This document shows, one piece after another, positions 54,562 through 62,520 of a DNA stretch of 63,526 bases. Source of the stretch: Yinghuangia soli (GTDB taxonomy: Bacteria > Actinomycetota > Actinomycetes > Streptomycetales > Streptomycetaceae); NCBI RefSeq assembly GCF_021502675.1, contig NZ_JAKFHA010000048.1, positions 1-63,526 on the forward strand, read 5' to 3'. The stretch's first letter is position 1; every line of letters starts with the position of its first letter. Made by a program: the position numbers and the translations under genes. The notes beneath the pieces were generated by a model. The model was not told the DNA's origin. It ran no database searches and worked only from the letters and a program-made list of their open reading frames with translations.

Positions 54562-55218
54562 TTGGACATGTCGGAACGCCTCGACGCGGTGCTGCGGACC
54601 GACGGCTTGTTGAAGCGCCTGTGCAAGTTGGCGAACCGTTCGCGGCATGCGGAGTATTTCGAGGAAGCCGCCGATTTGGAGGGGCGGGCGAAGTCGATCC
54701 ATGAGTTCGCGCCTGCGCTGATCCCAGGCCTGCTTCAGACTGAGGCCTACGCACGAGCCGTGATCCTCGCAGCGCAGCCGACCCTCCCCGAAGCGGAACT
54801 GCGCGAGTTGGTGACCGCCCGACTCGAACGATCTCGTCTGCTTGACGACCCAACAGGGGTGTTGTTGTGGGTTGTCCTGGACGAAAATGTTCTCAGGCGA
54901 CCGATTGGCGGTAGGAAGGTCATGGCCGAGCAGCTGCAGCACGTCGCGGACATGGTCAGAACGCGGCGAATCGTCATGCAGGTGCTGCCGTACGAGGCCG
55001 GCGCTCATTCGATGTTGGGCAGCATGATCTCGATCATGCGGTTCGACGATGCGCCCCCTGTGGCCTATCTGGAGGGCGTCCATGCAGGGCAACTGCTCGA
55101 CGATCCCGTGGTCTTGGAGAAGTGCCAGCTGTCCTACGATCTCGTGCGAGCGGCGGCCCTGTCGCCTGAGGCATCACTGGCGTTGCTTGAATCAGTTTGC
55201 GAGGAGTACTCGACGTGA
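54562..55218 (+). pseudogene. DUF5753 regulator missing its XRE helix-turn-helix
   Basis: About 218 residues that correspond to the DUF5753 half of XRE/DUF5753 regulators: LLKRLCKLANRSRHAEYFEEAADL, IHEFAPALIPGLLQTEAYARAV, LLWVVLDENVLRRPIGG, MQVLPYEAGAHSMLGSM and SYDLVRAAALSPEASLALL. The N-terminal HTH of about 80 residues is missing and replaced by DNA of a reversed HATPase gene. Translation could still start at TTG 54562 or ATG 54568, giving a sensor without a DNA-binding part. The stop overlaps the downstream DUF397 GTG by 4 bases, so that gene remains linked. Confidence 0.75.
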
Positions 55219-55529
55219 CTAAGCAGCATGGATTCGCGCCCGTCGGTTGGCGCAAGTCGTCGTATAGCAACGGAACAGGCGGCAGCTGCGTTGAGGTGGC
55301 TCAGTCATGGCGCAAGTCGTCGTACAGCGGCGGCAGCGGCGGAAACTGCGTTGAGGTCGCTGGCGCCTGGCGCAAGTCCTCCCATAGCGGTGGCAACGGG
55401 GGGAGCTGCCTCGAAGTCGCCGACGGGAACCTCCCTCTGGTCCCCGTCCGCGACTCGAAGGACGTGGCCCGCGGGTTCATCCTCATTCCGGCGGGCTCGT
55501 GGGCTGAGCTCGCCAAGGCGCTGTCCTAG
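55215..55529 (+). CDS. DUF397 protein with triplicated N-terminal motif
   Basis: 104 residues from GTG 55215. A normal DUF397 protein has one WRKSSYSxGxGGxCVEVA motif; here three 20-residue copies follow each other (about 12-31, 32-51, 52-71), each with one Cys, then the usual RDSKDVARGFILIPAGSWAELAKAL ending. DUF397 proteins are small partners of XRE/DUF5753 regulators in development and antibiotic control. The duplicates are 60-bp direct repeats. The stop overlaps the convergent ABM gene. Confidence 0.88.
   Translation: MTKQHGFAPVGWRKSSYSNGTGGSCVEVAQSWRKSSYSGGSGGNCVEVAGAWRKSSHSGGNGGSCLEVADGNLPLVPVRDSKDVARGFILIPAGSWAELAKALS
55248..55427 (+). repeat. three 60-bp direct repeats in a DUF397 gene
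   Basis: Units 55248-55307, 55308-55367 and 55368-55427 each begin TGGCGCAAGTC and encode WRKSS(Y/H)S. They keep the frame exactly, so expansion or contraction by recombination would change the protein by whole motifs. Confidence 0.9.
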
Positions 55530-56113
55530 CTCTTCCGCGGCTTCGTCAGCCAAGGGCGCAGCAGCTTCTGGATGAGCGGCAGCGCGGCGTACGTCATCAG
55601 CGCGACCATCACGATCGACACCAGCACCGGCCGTACCGCTCCCGGGATCCACTTCAGGTGCGGCACCACCAGCAGATTCATCACGGTAAGCAGCGGGAAG
55701 AGCCCGAGCCACACCGATATCGCCGCCTTCCACCGCGGCGGTACGCCGGGCTTCGGCTTGCCGCCCGCGTCGGCCGGCGGCGGCAGGGTGAGCCACAGAT
55801 CGCTGCCCGGATCGTCCGAGATCACATGCGGCTGCTCGTTGCTGTGCCGGTCGGCCTCCGCGAGGAGCTCCGCTCGGCGGTGGCTGTTCATCCACGCGTC
55901 CTGCGTCGGCTCGTCCACGAAGTGGAAGATCACCAGGTAGCGTCCGCCGGTCTCCTCCGACGGGCGGATGAGCGTCGCCCCGTCGTGCCCGTCGAACTCC
56001 CGGGCCGCAGCCGTCAGCGCTTCCAGTGCATGCTCGAAGTCGGCTTCGGCTCCGGGTCTCGCGTACCGCGCGACGACTAGCGTCGTCGACCTCCGTACGG
56101 TCTCTTGTGTCAT
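55526..56113 (-). CDS. ABM-domain protein with two membrane helices
   Basis: 195 residues: an antibiotic-biosynthesis-monooxygenase (ferredoxin-like) domain (about 10-100, TLVVARYARPGAEADFEHAL and ETGGRYLVIFHFVDEPTQDAW) followed by two C-terminal membrane helices (about 130-180, AAISVWLGLFPLLTVMNLLV and PVLVSIVMVALMTYAALPLI). This matches the YgiN/ABM-membrane family of unknown function. Convergent with the DUF397 gene within a shared CTAG. Confidence 0.85.
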   Translation of the reverse strand: MTQETVRRSTTLVVARYARPGAEADFEHALEALTAAAREFDGHDGATLIRPSEETGGRYLVIFHFVDEPTQDAWMNSHRRAELLAEADRHSNEQPHVISDDPGSDLWLTLPPPADAGGKPKPGVPPRWKAAISVWLGLFPLLTVMNLLVVPHLKWIPGAVRPVLVSIVMVALMTYAALPLIQKLLRPWLTKPRKS

Positions 56114-56259
56114 GGCCGCCCCTCCCCAGGTGCGTATCGGCCGGAGTGCTTCCGGATCACTGCAAGTCGGACGAGCGGGTGATCATTCCCCGGTATTAGT
56201 TGCACCATTGGCGCAACCATGCTTGCTGGCCCGACACACACCGGGAGGGAGACAGGCGC

Positions 56260-57528
56260 GTGGGTGAGGACCTGATTCGTACGTGGCTGACGGACCACAT
56301 AGGCCCCGTGAAGAGCCTCGAACGCCAGGCGCGCTGGCGTCCCGTCTGGTTCGCGGACGTCGAGCGCGACGGCGAGCCGCTCGGCCTCTGCGTCCGCGGT
56401 GACCGCACCGACTATCCGGGGATCTATCCACTCGAACACGAGATGCTCGTCCAGCGCCTGCTGCACGAGCGCGGTATCCGCGTACCGGCTGTGCACGGCT
56501 GGATCGACGAGCCCCGGGCGTTCGTCATCGACCGGGTCGGGGGCCGTCCCGACTTCGACGGCTGCACCGCCGAGCAGCGCGACGCGGTCATGGACGACTA
56601 CATCGCGACCCTCGCCGAGATCCACGCCCTCGACCCCGCCCCCTTCGCCGCAGCGGGCGTACGGCGCGACGGCATGGGGGAGTACGAACGCTGGTACCGG
56701 TCCTCCAAGAAGCGGCCTGACCCGTTCCTGGAGTTCTGCCTCGGATGGCTGGCCCGCCACCCGCTCGACACGCGCGGGCGCGAGTCGCTCGTCGTCTGGG
56801 ACTCCGGCCAGTTCCACCACGACGACCAGCGCATCACCGCGGTCCTCGACCTCGAACTCGCCCACATCGGCGACCCGTTGATGGACCTCGCGGCGTTCCG
56901 GATGCGCGACAGCATCATGGGCTACGGCGACTTCCGCCGGATGTACGCCAAGTACGAGGAGATCACCGGCACAACAGTCGACCTGGCCGCACTCCAGCAC
57001 CACCACTTCGCGTTCACGCTCTCCAACCAGCTCGCGTTCCACTCCGCGCTGGCCGATCCGCCGCCCGGGTCGGACTACATGACGAACCTTCAGTGGTGCC
57101 ACGAGACCAACCTGTTCGCGGTCGAGGCCCTCGCGGAGTTCCTCGGGATCACGCTCGAACCCGTCGACCTGCCGGACGCCGAGGTGTCGCCGGCCGCCGT
57201 CCCGGGCCGCCACTTGGTGAACTCGCTCCGCTCTGGCGACTACGAACAGCGGCGCCTCTTCCGCCTCGCCCGGCACCTGCAGCGCTTCGACGAAATCGGT
57301 CGCGCCTGCGCCGAGGCTGATCTCGACGACTTGGCAGACCTCCTCGGCACACGCCCCCGTACATGGCAGGAAGGGGACGCTGCCCTGGAGGAGTTCGTAC
57401 GCTTCGACAACGGCAAGTCGGACCACGCACTCGTCCCACTTTTCCACCGCCGCCTATGGCGAGCCCACCAACTCCTCGGCCCGGCCGGCTCCGCAATGAC
57501 GAAGCACCACACACTCCAGCCTTGGTGA
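56260..57528 (+). CDS. phosphotransferase (APH/ChoK) family protein
   Basis: 422 residues from GTG 56260 with GGGAGGGAG upstream. Kinase-like motifs: VWDSGQFHHDDQRITAVLDLELAHIGDPLMDLA, in which the Brenner-type HxDxxxxN is altered to WDSGQFHHDD and the metal-binding DLELAHIGDP is kept. Similar proteins are annotated as acyl-CoA dehydrogenase-associated phosphotransferases (ACAD10-like). Substrate unknown; an antibiotic-kinase role is not supported. Confidence 0.8.
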   Translation: MGEDLIRTWLTDHIGPVKSLERQARWRPVWFADVERDGEPLGLCVRGDRTDYPGIYPLEHEMLVQRLLHERGIRVPAVHGWIDEPRAFVIDRVGGRPDFDGCTAEQRDAVMDDYIATLAEIHALDPAPFAAAGVRRDGMGEYERWYRSSKKRPDPFLEFCLGWLARHPLDTRGRESLVVWDSGQFHHDDQRITAVLDLELAHIGDPLMDLAAFRMRDSIMGYGDFRRMYAKYEEITGTTVDLAALQHHHFAFTLSNQLAFHSALADPPPGSDYMTNLQWCHETNLFAVEALAEFLGITLEPVDLPDAEVSPAAVPGRHLVNSLRSGDYEQRRLFRLARHLQRFDEIGRACAEADLDDLADLLGTRPRTWQEGDAALEEFVRFDNGKSDHALVPLFHRRLWRAHQLLGPAGSAMTKHHTLQPW

Positions 57529-57708
57529 AGGGGGACACCCGCCACCAAAGCCCACGGCGAACGCGGTGCCCGGGCGAGGGTCCGCGCTGCACCGCTGCCC
57601 GCCGTCGGCACCAGGACGAACGTTGCCTGATGAGCGCTGCAAGTCGCACCTGCGACGCCCCGTCGCACTCGACTCATGCCGCCCATCCTTGGCAGGGACG
57701 CTCTACGT

Positions 57709-58515
57709 TCAGGCCGCCGCGCGGAAGACGTACGCCGTCATCGGGGCGGTGACCGGCCCTGGTCCCAGCCGGGCTGTCATCTCCTCAATGACGGTGGCCC
57801 GGACAGCCGGTCCGCCGCCGCGCTCCTCGACGGCCTTGCGCACCGGCGTTCCGGTGAGGTACCCGGTGGCCAGGTCGGCGGTCGACACAGCCCGGCCCTG
57901 AAGCGTCAGCTCTTGTGCGTCCTCGACGGTGAACCCGGCGGCCGCTAGGTCGGCGGCCACGACAGCGGGGTCGGAGTAGCCGTGCGGGACCGTCGGGAAG
58001 AACCGTGGCGGGTCGACCGGAAAGGCCCGCTCCAGCCCGGCCTGCAGCGCAGCCTCGAAGGCGTGCGTCTCGAGCGGGCCCCAGGTGTTGAACAGGAATC
58101 GGCCTCCCGGGGCCAGCACCCGGCGGACCTCGGTGAAGGCCTCGATGCGGTCGGGGAAGAACATCACCCCGAACTGGCAGACCACCAGGTCGAAGCCTTG
58201 GTCCGGGAACGGCAGCCGCTGCGCATCGGCCTGCCGCCACACCGCGCCCGGGGCCCGGGCGGACCCGAGAGCGACCATGGCCTCGTTCAGGTCGGTAGCT
58301 GTCACCGCGGCCGAGGGTGCCGCTGCAAGCAGACGTGACGTCAACACGCCCGTCCCAGCGGCAAGTTCGAGGACTTTCTCAGGGTGAAGTGCCGCCGCTC
58401 GGGCGCTCAGATCCTCGGCGAAGGGCCGGAAGACCACCGGCACGAGGTACTGCTCATAGGCCGCCGGCATGGACTCGAACCACGCCTGGTCGGCATTGAT
58501 GCCTGGCACCCTCAT
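57709..58515 (-). CDS. class I SAM-dependent methyltransferase
   Basis: 268 residues. SAM motif I KVLELAAGTGVLTSRLL, acidic loop TATDLNEAMV, motif II-like FPDQGFDLVVCQFGVMFFPD and EVRRVLAPGGRFLFNTWG, the UbiE/Methyltransf_11 pattern. ATG 58515 is used because the 35 residues before it do not match. Substrate unknown. Confidence 0.88.
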   Translation of the reverse strand: MRVPGINADQAWFESMPAAYEQYLVPVVFRPFAEDLSARAAALHPEKVLELAAGTGVLTSRLLAAAPSAAVTATDLNEAMVALGSARAPGAVWRQADAQRLPFPDQGFDLVVCQFGVMFFPDRIEAFTEVRRVLAPGGRFLFNTWGPLETHAFEAALQAGLERAFPVDPPRFFPTVPHGYSDPAVVAADLAAAGFTVEDAQELTLQGRAVSTADLATGYLTGTPVRKAVEERGGGPAVRATVIEEMTARLGPGPVTAPMTAYVFRAAA

Positions 58516-58791
58516 GACGGTAGCGCCATGCCAGGACGCCCCCTCCGCGCCGCGCCGCGATGGACAATGAAGCCAGCCCACCCGACAAAGTGGCAGGGCA
58601 AACGTTCTCTGACGCGGCACTAGGCGGATCCATGGCTGCCTTCGTGCTCTCGGTCGTCGCCATCGTGCTGACGTCCCGGGCTTGATCCACCGGGATTGCC
58701 GACCACGCCGCCCAGCGTTGTGTGGCCCTTTCGACTGCAGAGCGCAGATCGATCCCCACGTCGTCGCGCTCTGGCGGAGCCGTTCATGCGG

Positions 58792-58977
58792 TCAACGGTC
58801 AGGGTCGCGTGGTCGGTAGTCGCGCCACGGTCCCGGGCTTGTGCGGGAGGGCGGCAAGATCACATGTGGTCCCGGCTTGGTCGTCCCCGTGAACGCCGCA
58901 CAGGTGAAGCACCACAGCGACGTCGGCCATTCCGGGTCGGCTGTCAAGGCTCCGCCGCAGGCCCGGCACACGTCCAT
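58792..58977 (-). CDS. small zinc-ribbon protein
   Basis: 61 residues with CRAC (4-7) and CFTC (23-26), a likely four-cysteine zinc knuckle, then a basic tail. It is 20 bases downstream of a DUF397 gene on the same strand and probably co-transcribed. Function unknown. Confidence 0.55.
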   Translation of the reverse strand: MDVCRACGGALTADPEWPTSLWCFTCAAFTGTTKPGPHVILPPSRTSPGPWRDYRPRDPDR

Positions 58978-58997
58978 GCCACCCTCCCGAGGGACGG

Positions 58998-59198
58998 CTA
59001 TGCCGTCGTGTCGAACTCGCCGCTCTTTGCCGCAGCGATGAACACCCGCCAGCGTTCCGGCGTCGTCAAGACGACGGTATCGGGGCTCTCGCCTTCGCGG
59101 AACGCGACAACTCCGGGCACGTTGGTGGCAACCTCGATGCAGTTGCCGACCTTCTGGTCATGGCATGCCGACGCCGTGACGAACTCGAATTTGGACAC
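58998..59198 (-). CDS. DUF397 protein, short type
   Basis: 66 residues from GTG 59198 (GGAGG 5 bases upstream): FVTASACHDQKVGNCIEVATNVPGVVAFREGE then TPERWRVFIAAAKSGEF, a DUF397 domain in which the WRKSSYS motif is degenerate. It normally pairs with an XRE/DUF5753 regulator; the nearest complete one (60285) is divergent. It may be an orphan. Confidence 0.75.
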   Translation of the reverse strand: MSKFEFVTASACHDQKVGNCIEVATNVPGVVAFREGESPDTVVLTTPERWRVFIAAAKSGEFDTTA

Positions 59199-59529
59199 CT
59201 TGCCTCCTTATACAGCTCTGCGAAGATCCAGTACTTGTGTCAGCCGTTGCCTGGTCGGATTCTCTCCCGGCGCTGACGACCGGCCTGGTGGCCAACAGGC
59301 CGGCAATGGCTCTCACGTGGGTCGGTCGGCATGCAACGCCCCACGTCTTTGCGCCTCCTGGCCGGACACAGGCGGTGTCGATGACTGTAGAGAGTCGGAA
59401 CGATGCTCTCCTACGAACTTGCACGGAATTGCACACCAAATCCTTTTGCCGATAGTGCTATTGACGGACTCAATGCCGCTCGCCGACGCTTGTGCCAGTC
59501 CGAGCACACAGTTGGATCAGGAGGCAGCC
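59199..59529. other. divergent promoter region with TTGCAC direct repeats
   Basis: No gene is seen in these 331 bases. TTGCAC occurs at 59419-59424 and again at 59429-59434, 10 bp apart, followed by an AT-rich stretch that may be the -10 region for the operon starting at 59530. Direct repeats one helical turn apart could bind the linked XRE protein. Confidence 0.45.
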
Positions 59530-59802
59530 GTGGCCGTAGAGTTCGTGGGAATCGACCCCGACACCGACCGGGACCACTGCCCCACGGTGTGGACGGATGC
59601 GGAAGCGCTGGAGATCCTGTTCCAGGGGTGGAAGCCGAGTCCTGAGACTTGGGCGGCGTGCGAGGCGACCAGTCCGGCGAATGGCCCCGTGCCGGATGAC
59701 GAGGTCATCCTCAGGCTTCCCGCCCGGATGATTCCGAAGATCAGGGAGGCATGTGATGCCCTCGAGCGTGCCCAGCTTCGCCGAGCTGCTCCGCCGGTGT
59801 GA
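59530..59802 (+). CDS. small hypothetical protein of a DUF6879/XRE operon
   Basis: 90 residues from GTG 59530 after a perfect AGGAGG at 59519-59524: FVGIDPDTDRDHCPTVWTDAEALEILFQGW then MIPKIREACDALERAQ. Related acidic proteins precede DUF6879 genes in streptomycetes. It overlaps the DUF6879 gene by 47 bases. Function unknown; a role with the XRE regulator is inferred. Confidence 0.65.
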   Translation: MAVEFVGIDPDTDRDHCPTVWTDAEALEILFQGWKPSPETWAACEATSPANGPVPDDEVILRLPARMIPKIREACDALERAQLRRAAPPV

Positions 59803-60271
59803 ACACGCCGCCGTACATCTTGAGTTGCGAGACTGGTACGCGCCCACTGACCGATTCGAGGCATGGCAGCGCGGCGACCGGATCGACTGGGACGACCGCG
59901 AGTCGTGGTGGCATCCGTACGACCAGATGATCACCGACGCCGTGGCCCGCGGCGTGGTCATTCGTCGGGCCCGTGTCATCTCGGAGCCGGTGTCGGACTA
60001 CATCCGCTGGGAACACTACGTCACACACGCCAATATCACCGCCGGCGAAGACGTCCGATGGCTGCCACGTCGGCAGGCCACCGCCATCGCCCTGCCAGGG
60101 AACGACTTCTGGCTGTTCGATGGAGCCCTGCTGAGGGTTCACCATTTCTCCGGCGACGGCGTGGTGATCGAGGATGAGATCACTGCGGACCCGAATGCTG
60201 TGAAATTGTGCGCGGCGGCGTTCGAAACGGTCTGGGAACTGGCGATTCCGCACCACCTGTACGAGATCTGA
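59756..60271 (+). CDS. DUF6879 family protein
   Basis: 171 residues: FAELLRRCEHAAVHLELRDWY, DRFEAWQRGDRIDWDDRESWW, RARVISEPVSDYIRWEHYVTHANITAGEDVRWLPR and NDFWLFDGALLRVHHFSGDG. This is the DUF6879 family, regularly encoded next to XRE/DUF5753 regulators. ATG 59756 is chosen because AGGGAGG is 6 bases away; GTG 59753 is adjacent. Likely a regulatory or signalling partner. Confidence 0.88.
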   Translation: MPSSVPSFAELLRRCEHAAVHLELRDWYAPTDRFEAWQRGDRIDWDDRESWWHPYDQMITDAVARGVVIRRARVISEPVSDYIRWEHYVTHANITAGEDVRWLPRRQATAIALPGNDFWLFDGALLRVHHFSGDGVVIEDEITADPNAVKLCAAAFETVWELAIPHHLYEI

Positions 60272-60284
60272 CGAGGCTTTCCCG

Positions 60285-61133
60285 GTGCCGTTGTACGCAG
60301 CCTCGCGCGTTCAGAAAGCACGTGAAGAACTTGCAGGTCGTCTGCGAGAAATCCGAAAGGATGCGGGCATCACCGCTCGGGAGTTGGCGGTCCGATGCCA
60401 ATGGTCGGAGTCGAAGTCGTCGAGGATCGAGAACGCGAAGACCCCACCGTCCGATGCAGACATCAGAGCGTGGTGCCGGGCGTGCGGCGCTGGTGATCAG
60501 GCGCCCGACCTCCTCGCAGCGAACCGCCAGTCCGCAGACGCCCATGTGCAGTGGAGGCGGCTCCAACGGACCGGTCTGCGCCGGCTGCAGGAGTCCGCCG
60601 GCGACGTCTACCAGCAGACCAACGCGTTCCGGGTCTATGTGTCCGACGTGATCCCCGGCTTTCTGCAGACACCCGGCTACGCCGCGGCGCTGCTGTCCGC
60701 CATTGCGAACTTCCGCGGCACGCCGGACGACGTGAGCGATGCCGTAGCGGCCCGTATGCATCGCAACCGCGTACTCGACAACGGTGGGCGCCGCTTCTCG
60801 TTCGTCATCGAAGAGTCGGTCCTGCGCTACCGGCTGTGCAGCACCGAGGCCTTGGCGGGGCAACTCGGCCATCTGCGTGCCGTCATGGACCTCCATAACG
60901 TCGCAGTGGGCATCATCCCGTTCGCTGCGCAGCGGGACGTGTGGCCCATGCCGACCTTCACCATCTTCGATGAGACCAGAGTGCACGCCGACACATTGGC
61001 TGCCGCTTCCACGCTCACACAGCCGAGCCAAGTCGAGCTGTACGCACGCGCCTTCGCTCGGCTCTCCAGCGCAGCTGTGCGCGGCGCCGCGGCGCGTTCG
61101 CTGATTACTGCCGCTTTGGCGTCGCTCGACTGA
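60285..61133 (+). CDS. XRE family regulator with DUF5753 domain
   Basis: 282 residues from GTG 60285. An XRE HTH (about 15-75, LREIRKDAGITARELAVRCQWSESKSSRIENAKTPP) is followed by DUF5753 (about 95-280, DVIPGFLQTPGYAAALL, RFSFVIEESVLRYRL and NVAVGIIPFAAQRDVWPMPTFTIFD). Third gene of the 59530-59756-60285 unit. Such regulators act with DUF397 partners, here perhaps those at 58998 or elsewhere. Confidence 0.9.
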   Translation: MPLYAASRVQKAREELAGRLREIRKDAGITARELAVRCQWSESKSSRIENAKTPPSDADIRAWCRACGAGDQAPDLLAANRQSADAHVQWRRLQRTGLRRLQESAGDVYQQTNAFRVYVSDVIPGFLQTPGYAAALLSAIANFRGTPDDVSDAVAARMHRNRVLDNGGRRFSFVIEESVLRYRLCSTEALAGQLGHLRAVMDLHNVAVGIIPFAAQRDVWPMPTFTIFDETRVHADTLAAASTLTQPSQVELYARAFARLSSAAVRGAAARSLITAALASLD

Positions 61134-61499
61134 AATCGGTCGCGACCGGTCGCTGCCGTGTCATCAATCTGCCGAGAAGCACAGCACAGAACGCGAGAGG
61201 ACCCACGAGTTGCCCGCGCCTTCAGGCGGAGCGGCTCTCCCGGTCCAAACACCATGCGCATGGCGGCAACCGCCGAGACATTGCTTCGGGAGCTCAGCTG
61301 ATCGCGGCTGCTCTGGCCTTGCTCGACTGAAATTGGCTATGGGCTGGAGTACGCGCAGTCCGTACCTGCACCGTCCGACTCACGGAACGGACTTGCTGAC
61401 GTCGACGGGCGCCGGCGGACCCGATGCAAGACGGAAACAACTGGCGCGCCCGATGCCGTGGGCGGCAGGATGCCAACATGGACAACCACCGAAAGGACC
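61134..61499. other. gene-free stretch with a remnant of an XRE gene tail
   Basis: No intact gene in these 366 bases. The stretch 61298-61338 repeats, with about three quarters identity, the last 11 codons and following bases of the XRE gene at 61101-61141, as if a second copy of the gene has decayed. Confidence 0.5.
61298..61330 (+). pseudogene. decayed duplicate of an XRE/DUF5753 3' end
   Basis: Reads LIAAALALLD-stop, against LITAALASLD-stop at the end of the intact XRE gene. The preceding in-frame sequence is open but degenerate (ERLSRSKHHAHGGNRRDIAS), so most of the copy is lost or unrecognisable. Confidence 0.45.
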
Positions 61500-61988
61500 A
61501 TGCCGCGTAGGACGCATCGCGCGATGCGCGATCAACTTCGCGTACACCCGCGCGCCCATGAACGCTTCGGTGGACTGTCGCCGACCGTGCTGGACCATAT
61601 CGCGCGAGTCGAGGACCATCCCGGCGCAACTGCGCGGGACCTGCGTGAATGGCGTGCCATCGCACGCCAGCCCCAGGTCGTCTTTCCCACGTGGACGGAT
61701 GATCCCTACTGCCGTATCTGCGGGTACTACGGCCATCCGTCCTTCTGTCGCGATGCGCTCGAAGAAGTCATGGCGGCATTGCCGGCATTCGCTGCGAGAC
61801 GGCTCAGGGTGGTTGTCCAACCGATCGACGACGCCGTGCGTGCACGTGCCTGGATGGGCTCACCCAGGTGGCCCGGGGCAGGGTGGTGGCATCGATGCGT
61901 CCGCCCACTCAGCCCAGACGCCCTGCGTGGTCTCAGCTTGGACGGCATGATTCGCGCCGTGCCGTCCAAAACCCCTGCTCTCGACTAG
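61500..61988 (+). CDS. conserved hypothetical protein with a Cys cluster
   Basis: 162 residues: MRDQLRVHPRAHERFGGLSP, GATARDLREWRAIARQPQVVFP, then DPYCRICGYYGHPSFCRDALEE with three cysteines and a His near the middle, a possible metal site. The tail is Trp- and Arg-rich. ATG 61500 has AAAGGA about 4 bases upstream; ATG 61470 is an alternative. No family recognised. Confidence 0.5.
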   Translation: MPRRTHRAMRDQLRVHPRAHERFGGLSPTVLDHIARVEDHPGATARDLREWRAIARQPQVVFPTWTDDPYCRICGYYGHPSFCRDALEEVMAALPAFAARRLRVVVQPIDDAVRARAWMGSPRWPGAGWWHRCVRPLSPDALRGLSLDGMIRAVPSKTPALD

Positions 61989-62136
61989 GCCGTGTTGAAC
62001 GCCCGAGTGAGCTCTTCTCGAAGGCAGACCCACGCCCCTCGCGGGCCATCCTGAAGGCCCGCGTCTCTCCTGGCCAGGCTGTGACTGCGTTGCGGTTGGC
62101 CGGACTTGATCATGTCTGCGGTTGGACGATGGGGTC

Positions 62137-62520
62137 ATGACGGGTTCGCGTAAAGCGCTGTTGGTGGCCATAGCGGTCGTGGGCGTGGCGGCTGGGGTGG
62201 GGCTGGTGGTGTTGGTGGTGGTCGCTGACCTTGCGACGGCGGCTGCGGCGGGCAGTGTCGTCGGGGCGGTGGCGGGTATTGCGGCGGCGTGTGCGTCGCT
62301 GTGGGCGCTGCTCGCTGCGACTCCGCCGCCACCTGTGGTGTCGGTGTCCGCGTCGGGAGGGTCGAATGCGGCCGGTGGGGACATGCACAATGCTCGGGCC
62401 AGATACACCGGCCCGAGCACGGGGCCTGCTCCGGCACCGGGCCCGGGTGTGTCCGCGACCGAGGGTTCGAATGCGGCGGGCGGCAACATGCACGACCCGA
62501 CCGCCCAGCACGGCCCGTGA
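62137..62520 (+). CDS. two-helix membrane protein with duplicated GSNAAG motif (NLR partner)
   Basis: 127 residues. Two membrane helices (about 7-30 and 38-60) are followed by a Pro/Gly tail with two copies of one motif: VSASGGSNAAGGDMHN (70-85) and VSATEGSNAAGGNMHD (105-120). The same motif occurs in the N-terminus of the STAND ATPase that starts in its stop codon (GTGA). This layout, a membrane effector with motif at its C-terminus beside an NLR with the motif at its N-terminus, is that of bacterial amyloid-signalling pairs, in which the motif passes an aggregation signal. Function by analogy: membrane-disrupting effector. Confidence 0.6.
   Translation: MTGSRKALLVAIAVVGVAAGVGLVVLVVVADLATAAAAGSVVGAVAGIAAACASLWALLAATPPPPVVSVSASGGSNAAGGDMHNARARYTGPSTGPAPAPGPGVSATEGSNAAGGNMHDPTAQHGP

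Noticed and set aside
56260-57528. Aminoglycoside resistance kinase
   Set aside because: The protein has the general APH fold, but its motifs and length fit the broad ACAD10-like phosphotransferase group, and no antibiotic context is present.
58454-58759. 101-codon minus-strand frame next to the methyltransferase
   Set aside because: It overlaps the methyltransferase start and has no family pattern or ribosome site.
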